Shown: in pieces, positions 57,309 through 64,000 of the stretch | How positions within the stretch are numbered: position 1 is the first letter of the stretch | Layout: every line of letters starts with the position of its first letter | Origin: Sodalis sp. dw_96 | GTDB lineage: Bacteria > Pseudomonadota > Gammaproteobacteria > Enterobacterales > Enterobacteriaceae | Length of the DNA stretch: 64,000 nucleotides | Direction: 5' to 3' | NCBI RefSeq assembly: GCF_018449575.1 | Contig: NZ_JAAVUT010000023.1 | Coordinates: forward strand, 16,877-80,876 | The notes under the pieces: generated by a model | Seen by the model: the letters and a program-made list of their open reading frames with translations, nothing else | Told to the model about the DNA's origin: nothing | The model's database searches: none | Program-made: the position numbers and the translations under genes

Positions 57309-57938
57309 TTATTGCTGCGTCAGCAAAAATTTCACCACATCTGCGAACTGTTTAACATAGATGTCCATGGAAGAGGTATCCAGGCCGTCGTTTTTGACCA
57401 TATATTTCCCATTAACAAATATGGCGGGTACCCCACGCAATTGCAGATCGGCTGCCGCTTTTTCCTCTTGTACCACTAATGATTTGACTACAAAACTATT
57501 TAAAGCGGAATCATATTCCTCACCACTCACGCCTGCTTTGATAAATACATCGCGAATATCGGCCGGTGACTGAACGGTCTGGGTTTTCTGTACGGCTTCA
57601 AACATCAGGGGACTGACCTTATCCTCAACGCCCAAGGCCATGGCCACAGCCCAGGCCTGGGTTAATTCCTTGCCCAAAGGACCAAGGAAATCAACATGAT
57701 ATTTGGTCATTTTAGTGCCGGCCGGCAGTGCTTGCCGCACGCTGGCGGAGATATGGTAAGTTTGTTCGAATTCGTAGCAATGCGGACAATAAAAAGAGAA
57801 AAATTCCAAAACCTGGGGTTCGCCGGTCACTGGCTTGTCAAGCTGGACATATTGCTGACCTTCCGTAAATTGCGCAGCGGATACACTGAATGCTAAAACC
57901 ATTAGAATACCCATTAACGCAAACCAAATTTTTTTCAT
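57309..57938 (-). CDS. dsbA: Periplasmic thiol:disulfide oxidase DsbA
   Basis: Introduces disulfide bonds into exported proteins. The 209-aa precursor has a signal peptide (residues 1-21, ending VSAAQ) and a thioredoxin fold with the active site CPHC (C51-C54) and the cis-proline loop [11 protein letters not shown]. 19 bp after srkA, with which it is co-transcribed (in E. coli under Cpx control). Confidence 0.97.
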   Translation of the reverse strand: MKKIWFALMGILMVLAFSVSAAQFTEGQQYVQLDKPVTGEPQVLEFFSFYCPHCYEFEQTYHISASVRQALPAGTKMTKYHVDFLGPLGKELTQAWAVAMALGVEDKVSPLMFEAVQKTQTVQSPADIRDVFIKAGVSGEEYDSALNSFVVKSLVVQEEKAAADLQLRGVPAIFVNGKYMVKNDGLDTSSMDIYVKQFADVVKFLLTQQ

Positions 57939-57957
57939 ATAAATGTTCTCTCTAAGT

Positions 57958-58944
57958 TTAATACGAAGGCATAAGCTGTAACGGTGGCTCCCGTAATAGC
58001 TTTACTTGTTCTGTAAAGATCACGGTTTGTTGCTCCCAAAATCCGGCGTCCACCATCCAGGGGAAACTATGGGGGAATGCCGGATCGCCCCATCGCCGGC
58101 TGATCCAGGCCAAATAATAGATCATGCGCATTGCGCGCAGCGGCTCCATCAAAGCCAATTCTCGCGGATTAAAATCCATGAACTCCTGATAGGCGTCAAG
58201 TAAAAGTGACAATTGGTATTGCTGTTCCGTACGATCGCCATTGAGCAGCATCCAAAGGTCCTGCACGGCCGGACCGTTACGGGCATCATCCAAATCAACA
58301 AACATCGGTCCGTCGCGCCACAAAATATTGCTGGCATGCAAATCGCCGTGCAAACGCAACGGGTGCCAGTCTTCAGTCCAATATAACTTCACTTCGGCAA
58401 TCAACAGGTCAACCGCCCGCAAAAACGCTTCTTTCTGTTTGCCTGCGATAAGGGTGCTCTGCTCCAGCTCGCGCCGCGGTTCATACAAATATTCTTCCAG
58501 CGAAATAGTGGGTCTGAAAGAGAAGCATTTTTCACCGTTGTGACGATGTATCCGGCCGATAAAGCGGCCCACCCACTCCAACTGTTCGTCGTTATCCTGC
58601 TCAAATTGCCGACCGCCGACGCTTGGGAATACCGCAAAACGGAAACCCTCATGATTTAGCAATGTCGAGCCGTTGATGCGCATCGGCGGGACCACCGGAA
58701 TTTCCGCTTCGTCCAAGCCAAGGGACAACTCATGCTCTTCCAGGATTTGCTCGGCGGACCAGCGTTCGGGACGATAAAATTTCACCACGTAACGTTTTCT
58801 GTCTTCATCCAGAAACTGATAAACACGGTTTTCGTAGCTATTGAGGGCGGTTAAACCGGAATCAATACGCAAGCCGACACTTTCCAGGGCATCCATAATC
58901 AATTCCGGCATCAACGTCTTGAAATTAAATGCTGTTATGTTCAT
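57958..58944 (-). CDS. srkA: Stress response kinase A (YihE/RdoA)
   Basis: Ser/Thr protein kinase of the choline/APH-kinase fold that counters MazF-mediated death and other stress. The 328-aa product has the ATP-binding N-lobe ([20 protein letters not shown]), the catalytic loop [12 protein letters not shown] and the metal-binding [11 protein letters not shown]. Conserved upstream position of dsbA. Confidence 0.95.
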   Translation of the reverse strand: MNITAFNFKTLMPELIMDALESVGLRIDSGLTALNSYENRVYQFLDEDRKRYVVKFYRPERWSAEQILEEHELSLGLDEAEIPVVPPMRINGSTLLNHEGFRFAVFPSVGGRQFEQDNDEQLEWVGRFIGRIHRHNGEKCFSFRPTISLEEYLYEPRRELEQSTLIAGKQKEAFLRAVDLLIAEVKLYWTEDWHPLRLHGDLHASNILWRDGPMFVDLDDARNGPAVQDLWMLLNGDRTEQQYQLSLLLDAYQEFMDFNPRELALMEPLRAMRMIYYLAWISRRWGDPAFPHSFPWMVDAGFWEQQTVIFTEQVKLLREPPLQLMPSY

Positions 58945-59016
58945 AAAACGTTTCTATTTTAAGCCAGTAATGGACACGGAAGATCAACCGGAAGACCCTC
59001 TTTCTGCAAGCAAAAT

Positions 59017-59286
59017 CTACTCTTTGATTATGCCGCGGGCCCGCAGGATGGCAGTTTTAAAGTCTTCTTCATAATCCTTCTGCAAACCGGGAATCATCTC
59101 AGCCTTGTCCGCGTCCCGCATTTTCAGATGATAAATCAACGTATCGTCGGTGATTTGCGTCAAATCGCCCTGGAAACCGGCCTCGTCAGCCAGTTTCTGC
59201 AAAAACTCCAGCAGATTGAGATCGGATTCTTTTCTCCAAGCGGGATGAAGAAGCTCGATAAGTTCGTCAACGCGATGATATTTCAT
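59017..59286 (-). CDS. yihD: YihD family protein (DUF1040)
   Basis: An 89-aa acidic cytoplasmic protein of unknown function, matching E. coli YihD ([19 protein letters not shown], ending [13 protein letters not shown]). Conserved position between mobA and srkA. Confidence 0.93.
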   Translation of the reverse strand: MKYHRVDELIELLHPAWRKESDLNLLEFLQKLADEAGFQGDLTQITDDTLIYHLKMRDADKAEMIPGLQKDYEEDFKTAILRARGIIKE

Positions 59287-59532
59287 AATTCAATCCTCCT
59301 GATGCTGTCGGTCATAATGTAGCAAGATCCGCCGGGGGGGATAAACATCAATGTTAAGTAACTCTAGAAACATTGTATCTTAATATGTGGGCGACCAGCA
59401 TACAGCATTTGGCTAACAGCGATTCCTTCCTTAGGGAAAACGCGGCAATGTGGCGCTGATATTAAAATTAACTGTATAAAAGACGTAAACCTCTAACAGG
59501 TAAACGCAACTTTTTTCAAAGCTGGTATCTTT

Positions 59533-60153
59533 ATGAAGAGACAGCCAAACAATAAGCGATCTCTGCGGGGGTTAGCCATCATAAGCACATCAATAACCGG
59601 CGTCATTCTGGCGGGGGGACGTTCGAGCCGTATGGGCGGTGAAGATAAGGGGCTGATATTGCTCAACCAGCGTCCTCTTTACCGCCACGTCTTGGACCTT
59701 CTGGCCAAACAGGTTGCGACTGTGCTTATCAATACCAATCGCCATCTAGACCAATACCGGCAAAGCGGCCTGCCGGTTATCACCGACACGCTGCCCGATT
59801 TCCAAGGTCCGTTGGCCGGCATGCTGGCGGGATTAAAAGCCGCCGGCACCCCATGGGTGGTATTTGTCCCCTGCGATGTGCCGGTTTTTCCGGTTGATTT
59901 GGTTACGCGTTTATGGGAAGGGAAACAAAATGCCGATGCCGCTTTCGCCCATTCCGGCGAGCGTGATCATCCGGCTTTCGCGCTCGTTAACCGCTCTTTG
60001 ATCCCCGCGTTGGAAAGTTTTTTATCCCGAGGAGAGCGCAGGGTCATGTTGTTTTTCATGCAGGTTAATGCCGCGAGGGTTGTTTTTCCGGCTCGGCACC
60101 CCGCCTTTATCAACCTGAATACGCCGCGGGATATAACCGACTGGCGACAGTAA
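59533..60153 (+). CDS. mobA: Molybdenum cofactor guanylyltransferase MobA
   Basis: Joins GMP to molybdopterin to form the bis-MGD cofactor. The 206-aa product has the nucleotide-binding LAGGRSSRMGGEDKGL, the TDTLPDFQGPLAG loop and the FVPCDVPVFP motif. The N-terminus is about 18 residues longer than needed; an internal start near ISTSITGVILAGG is possible because no strong Shine-Dalgarno precedes 59533. Upstream of mobB with 22 bp between. Confidence 0.93.
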   Translation: MKRQPNNKRSLRGLAIISTSITGVILAGGRSSRMGGEDKGLILLNQRPLYRHVLDLLAKQVATVLINTNRHLDQYRQSGLPVITDTLPDFQGPLAGMLAGLKAAGTPWVVFVPCDVPVFPVDLVTRLWEGKQNADAAFAHSGERDHPAFALVNRSLIPALESFLSRGERRVMLFFMQVNAARVVFPARHPAFINLNTPRDITDWRQ

Positions 60154-60175
60154 CCGTCCATTGAGGATAAACATC

Positions 60176-60694
60176 ATGGAAAAATCGCATCCGCCGCTGT
60201 TGGCGATTACCGCATTTAGCGGGACAGGTAAAACCACATTATTAAAACAGCTCATCCCTTTGCTCAATCAGGTAGGCGTTCGGGTCGGGCTCATCAAACA
60301 TACCCACCACAAGGTCGATGTGGACACCCCTGGGAAAGACAGCTATGAATTGCGTAAAGCGGGCGCACGGCAAACCATGGTGGCCAGTGACGCTCGTTGG
60401 GCACTGATGACCGAAAATCAGGATAATGAAATGCCAACCCTTTCATGGCTGGCGGCACAAATGGACCCGCGGTTAGTGGACCTTATCCTGGTGGAAGGCT
60501 TTAAAAATGAGCCGGTGCCCAAAATCGCCCTGTTCCGCTCGGATACCGGCAAGGACTGGCGCCCGTTGATTGATGAATACGTCATCGCGGTGGCCGGGGA
60601 TGTAAAAGTGGATATGACATTGCCGGTGTTGGATATTAACCAGCCGGAAAGCATAGCCGCATTTATCAGTGAATGGTTGGTTGATAACCGATAG
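60176..60694 (+). CDS. mobB: Molybdopterin-guanine dinucleotide biosynthesis adaptor MobB
   Basis: A 172-aa P-loop GTPase that assists MobA. P-loop AFSGTGKTTL, then LIKHTHHKVDVDTPGKDSYELRKAGA and the ILVEGFKNE segment. The start is ATG at 60176, eight bases after GAGGA; the upstream TTG (60161) overlaps that Shine-Dalgarno and is rejected. Confidence 0.95.
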   Translation: MEKSHPPLLAITAFSGTGKTTLLKQLIPLLNQVGVRVGLIKHTHHKVDVDTPGKDSYELRKAGARQTMVASDARWALMTENQDNEMPTLSWLAAQMDPRLVDLILVEGFKNEPVPKIALFRSDTGKDWRPLIDEYVIAVAGDVKVDMTLPVLDINQPESIAAFISEWLVDNR

Positions 60695-61265
60695 GATCTT
60701 GATACCGTTCAACTATGTAACCTCACTGGATGCGAAGGTCCAGCTTCATAAGATCCTGACTCACCCCTTTTAAAACCGCTTCCCTTCAATTAAGCGTTTA
60801 CCTTACGCGAATAAGCAGGAATATAATTCCCTAATTTGATAGTCTTTCCCCTATATCGAAAGACAAAACTTTCAGGATAAAAAAGCCGTCCAGAATTAAA
60901 CGAACAAATGTGATCCAGGCATTACTATTATTGTTTTTTTGAATAGTAACTTTACCCATCGTGCAATATTATGCTATTTATTTCCCGCTTTAAAAAGTAT
61001 GAGCGCAGTCAATGATATAATTTTATATTTAAATATAACCACTTAAAATAATTCATCTGGAGCATTATCGGCTAATAAATTACGTTACTACTTAATCTTT
61101 TAATGTGTTTAATTATTTTATAATTGAATTAATTCTTCTACTTTTTTGATTGAAGGTATTCCCATGCATCTCTTTAACTAAAGCCATATCATTACTTTTA
61201 GCTTTTACTCCAACACCTAGTACACAAACTTTCCCAAATCTAAACAAAGATAATACTGAATAGAT
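60695..61265. other. A+T-rich intergenic region before the inverse autotransporter
   Basis: About 570 bp. An inverted pair AGGATCTT (60693-60700) and AAGATCCT (60750-60757) just after mobB may form a weak terminator. The rest is very A+T-rich and marks a composition break between the backbone and the next gene. No gene or RNA was recognised. Confidence 0.4.
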
Positions 61266-63452
61266 ATGATCGCTTTCAAATGGTACGTCACTGTAATAAG
61301 CATGGCCGCTTTGCTGGTTGGCTGCTTATCTACGGAAAAGAAAAAAAAACTTGATAAAAACTCAGTCGCTACAAATTTAACACAGGATAGAAATTCATCA
61401 AATCCTTATCAAAAAACATCTAACGCCAATCCTAGAAGAAAACACCACAAGGAATTAGCGGAGGATAACGAAGTAACAATCCTTCACCAAAGGCATAATA
61501 ATCAGTCTTCAGAGGGTTTATCTTCTCACGAATCAGAGGATATGCAGGGTTCGGCAGCAGTTAATTTTCCATTGTTAGCTAAATCACTAAAAACTGCTTC
61601 TTTTGATTTCCTGCTACCTTTGAATATAGACAACAATAATTTAGTCTTTAGCCAGGTCGGAGCGCGTCGCTACGAAGGGAAAAATATCATCAATTTTGGC
61701 GTCGGACAGCGTCACTTCTTCGACAAATGGATGCTGGGTTATAATTCTTTTTATGATAGACAGATTTCAGGAAACCAGCATCAGCGATTAAGTGTCGGAT
61801 TGGAGTTATGGAAGGATTACTTTAAATTTTCGTCTAATAGTTATCACCGAATTTCGGGATGGAAACCTTCAGCCCATTCCGACCAAACTGATGAACGCGT
61901 GGCCAACGGCTATGATCTGCGCTTGGAGGCGGCTTTACCCAGCTATCCCCAACTATCAGGAAAACTTAAATATGAACAGTACTTTGGCAATCAGGTAGCG
62001 ACGATAAATCGTCATGAACTTTACGATAATCCATCGGCTTTTACGCTAGGCATGTCTTATACCCCTTTCCCGTTGGTATCCCTTGGATTAGAGCATTCAC
62101 GTTGGAACAACGGTAATACCGACAATAAACTGAATTTATCTTTCAACTATCAAATTAACGTCCCGCTATCAAAGCAGCTTGATTCAAGAATGATGCCTCA
62201 ATTCAGAACATTATCAACGCAACGTTTGGACTTGGTCGATAGAAACCATAACATCGTCCTTGAGCATAAAGATAATAAAATCAGAGATGAGATCAAACTC
62301 GCACTTCCAACTGAATTCAGGGGCTTTGAAGGAGAAAGAAAACAGGTTATTTTATCAGTAACATCAAAATACGAAATAGAGCATATCCAATGGAATGCTA
62401 CTAATTTTATATCCAGTGGCGGGAAAATCATAAAAAATTCCCCTATAGATTACCAAATACAGTTACCGAAATTTTCCAACCAGAGCATTAATCAGTTTGT
62501 CATCATAGCCACTGCTTATGATAAAAAAGGCAACGCATCTAATCCCAGCCAAATGACAATCTATAATGAGCGCTATGCTCCCGCCCAGCTCGAAAAAAAC
62601 ATTTCCTCATCGCTACCATTAAATGAGAATGTTACAAAGGAACAATTAGCAGATCCTATCGATATTCTTGAGAAAGACGAGGTTGATGAGAAAAAATTGA
62701 AGTTTGATAAATACGATAGCCATAATCCCACCCCGGATGAAGTTTCAATTGATACTGATGATACCTCTGAGTGGTCCTCCGGCGTTGAAAACGACGATCA
62801 CACTTATGATTCCGTGCATGAAACTGTAATGGATGAAGTTTCAATTGATACTGGTGACACCTCTGAGTGGCCCTCCGACGTTGAAAACGACGATCACACT
62901 TATGATTCCGTGCATAAAACTGTAATGGATGAAGATGGCGATTCTAACAAGACTTCCCATGCTAAATTAGATGATGATAATCCTAGCTCAGAAGAATCCA
63001 ATGCCGAAAACGCCTATGATTCCGACTATATTGGTAGCGAAGATGAGAATAACAATTCCAAACCCTTATTAACCTCGTCCTTTACCGAGGAGGACAAGTT
63101 TAAGCTAAACGACACTTTAAAAAATATGTCTGAAGAAGCACAAAAGACCTTAGCTGATAAGCTCAGTGAATCCCTGAAAAGCAGAGAAAAAACTAATATC
63201 CAAGATGATATAGATTATGGTTATGATGAAAATTTGATTGAAATGAATATTGATACCAACGTAGAGCCAGAGTCACCCCCACAGGTGACTTCCGGGCAAC
63301 AAAAGAAATCAACGGTCATTCAAAATGATATATCGGAAATCAAAGGTCAAACATTGATGGAAGAGTTGAAAACGCGGATGGAAAAAAGAAGGGTTGCCAT
63401 GGCCACAGAGGAGAGTTCTAAGAACGACTCTGACCAATCATGGAATGAATAG
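61266..63452 (+). CDS. Lipoprotein-type inverse autotransporter (intimin/invasin-like) with acidic repeat tail
   Basis: 728 aa. The N-terminus has a lipoprotein signal with lipobox LVGC (C20). After a charged linker, residues about 98-310 match the inverse-autotransporter beta-barrel (FPLLAKSLKTASFDFLLPL; FGVGQRHFFDKWMLGYNSFYD; QRLSVGLELWKDYFKF). Residues 318-335 carry the barrel-exit LDLVDRNHNIVLEHK motif and 340-435 an Ig-like module as in intimin. The usual bacterial Ig repeats and C-type lectin domain are missing. Instead residues about 460-620 are strongly acidic and Ser/Asp-rich, with two 32-aa tandem repeats, then a charged helical C-terminus. The gene is A+T-rich compared with its neighbours. 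Expected role: surface display; ligand unknown. Confidence 0.75.
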   Translation: MIAFKWYVTVISMAALLVGCLSTEKKKKLDKNSVATNLTQDRNSSNPYQKTSNANPRRKHHKELAEDNEVTILHQRHNNQSSEGLSSHESEDMQGSAAVNFPLLAKSLKTASFDFLLPLNIDNNNLVFSQVGARRYEGKNIINFGVGQRHFFDKWMLGYNSFYDRQISGNQHQRLSVGLELWKDYFKFSSNSYHRISGWKPSAHSDQTDERVANGYDLRLEAALPSYPQLSGKLKYEQYFGNQVATINRHELYDNPSAFTLGMSYTPFPLVSLGLEHSRWNNGNTDNKLNLSFNYQINVPLSKQLDSRMMPQFRTLSTQRLDLVDRNHNIVLEHKDNKIRDEIKLALPTEFRGFEGERKQVILSVTSKYEIEHIQWNATNFISSGGKIIKNSPIDYQIQLPKFSNQSINQFVIIATAYDKKGNASNPSQMTIYNERYAPAQLEKNISSSLPLNENVTKEQLADPIDILEKDEVDEKKLKFDKYDSHNPTPDEVSIDTDDTSEWSSGVENDDHTYDSVHETVMDEVSIDTGDTSEWPSDVENDDHTYDSVHKTVMDEDGDSNKTSHAKLDDDNPSSEESNAENAYDSDYIGSEDENNNSKPLLTSSFTEEDKFKLNDTLKNMSEEAQKTLADKLSESLKSREKTNIQDDIDYGYDENLIEMNIDTNVEPESPPQVTSGQQKKSTVIQNDISEIKGQTLMEELKTRMEKRRVAMATEESSKNDSDQSWNE
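62736..62927 (+). repeat. Two tandem 96-bp repeats within the inverse autotransporter gene
   Basis: Units 62736-62831 and 62832-62927 differ at only a few bases and each encodes a 32-aa acidic block starting DEVSIDT. The first bases of a third unit (GATGAAG) follow at 62928. In-frame, so copy number changes would alter tail length without disrupting the gene. Confidence 0.9.
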
Positions 63453-63605
63453 ATCCTTTTGTTAAGTCCTCATTATTTTTGTACCTTTTCCCAAATCAAT
63501 ATCTTCCTAAGATGCGGCTCATATACCCGATGGAATTAAGGACAAAGAGGCTACGAAGAAATCTTTGATGTAACTGCACTTACGCAGTTGATGCCCGCTT
63601 GCGCA

Positions 63606-64000
63606 GGTCCCTTACGGCTGTCGCAGGCGGCCCCATTGAACCGGCTCTGCTGGTTGCTCTACTCTCCGCGCGACCTTCCTGCTTATACCTGTCGACTCTA
63701 CGTGACGGCGTTCCGTGCAAGTATCGGGCTTTGACGATATGCGCCACCTTACCGCGCCGTCACGCCTAAGTCGCTTCCTGTTCGTTAGGCCAGCATTTTG
63801 CCTTCGGCTTCCTTGAGATCCCGCCTCGCGATGGGCACCCTTTTGCCGTTCAGCCAGCACTTCCCCTTGCCGGGTGTGCAGAGGACTTTCACCTCCAAGT
63901 CGCCCCTTGACCTCCACGATCCAGAGGGACAGCGCCCGTCAAGGCGCTACGGGCCGTCGCCTGCGGCTTCGTTCAACCGGCAAAGCCGGTTGTCCTACTC
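63606..64000 (-). mobile_element. 5' part of a group II intron (no reverse transcriptase), runs off the window
   Basis: Read on the minus strand, the region contains the domain I core typical of bacterial group II introns: GACTTGGAGGTGAAAGTCC (hairpin, plus-strand 63883-63896), then CCCGGCAAGGGGAAGTGCTGGC, AACGGCAAAAGGG, GGGATCTCAAGGAAGCCGAA and AACGAACAGGAAGCGACTTA. The next parts of such an intron, domain IV with the LtrA-type reverse transcriptase and the domain V hairpin, should lie to the left but are absent: the neighbouring DNA encodes the inverse autotransporter on the other strand. So this is a 3'-truncated remnant. The 5' end is outside or at the window edge. Confidence 0.65.

Noticed and set aside
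63612..63917. 101-codon minus-strand frame at the right end
   Set aside because: Lies wholly within the group II intron RNA core, which explains the sequence better than a protein would.
1..64000. CRISPR arrays, tRNA or rRNA genes
   Set aside because: No regularly spaced identical repeats with unique spacers, no cloverleaf-type sequence and no rRNA segments were found on reading the window.

Overview
The window is chromosomal DNA from an enterobacterium (order Enterobacterales). The backbone follows the Escherichia/Yersinia gene order: gmk-rpoZ-spoT-recG-xanP-yicH, then fabY-dtd-yihY-yihX, then typA | glnA-glnL-glnG-yshB | hemN-yihI | engB | spf-polA, then dsbA-srkA-yihD | mobA-mobB. Two full-length 127-bp ERIC repeats, a Spot 42 RNA and a classical NtrC/sigma-54 glnA promoter agree with this. 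The lack of trmH between spoT and recG and of gltS before xanP, together with the accessory genes, suggests a lineage off the E. coli branch, perhaps Pectobacteriaceae or a Sodalis/Biostraticola relative. The genus is inference only.

Layout. 1-26 kb is accessory. It holds an amino-acid-type ABC transporter (binding protein and permease, no ATPase) in operon with a homocysteine S-methyltransferase; a tail-to-tail pair of an Xre/ParS-type antitoxin-like gene and a RES-domain toxin-like gene, with a palindromic operator in front of the former; a uroporphyrinogen-decarboxylase-like gene facing a DUF2000 gene and an AraC regulator; and a stand-alone type III polyketide synthase of the RppA type. 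From 9.9 to 24.3 kb lies a metabolic island of unknown substrate: an NCS1 permease, two CocE/NonD serine hydrolases, a nitrilase-family amidohydrolase, a GlxA-type regulator, an MFS exporter and a complete five-gene oligopeptide-type ABC importer, with a MarR regulator on its far side.

26-38 kb is backbone (nucleotide metabolism, stringent response, recombination, xanthine uptake, tRNA proofreading). 38.4-43.5 kb is a deoxyribose catabolic locus: leftward deoK-deoP-deoX (uptake, phosphorylation, probable epimerase), and rightward deoC-deoR (aldolase, repressor). The two arms share an intergenic region with DeoR-type palindromes and a CRP-like site. 43.5-60.7 kb returns to backbone: typA, the nitrogen-regulation operon, hemN, ribosome assembly GTPase and its regulator, Spot 42, polA, dsbA and molybdenum cofactor genes. 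A probable csrC regulatory RNA between engB and yihI appears to be interrupted by an ERIC element.

61-64 kb is accessory again: an A+T-rich gene for an unusual lipoprotein-type inverse autotransporter (intimin/invasin-like barrel with an acidic repetitive tail), then the 5' part of a group II intron without its reverse transcriptase, running off the right edge.

Best candidates for something undescribed are the 9.9-24.3 kb uptake/hydrolysis island, the orphan type III PKS, the convergent RES/Xre pair, and the lipidated inverse autotransporter. All functional statements rest on reading the translated sequence; no searches were run.
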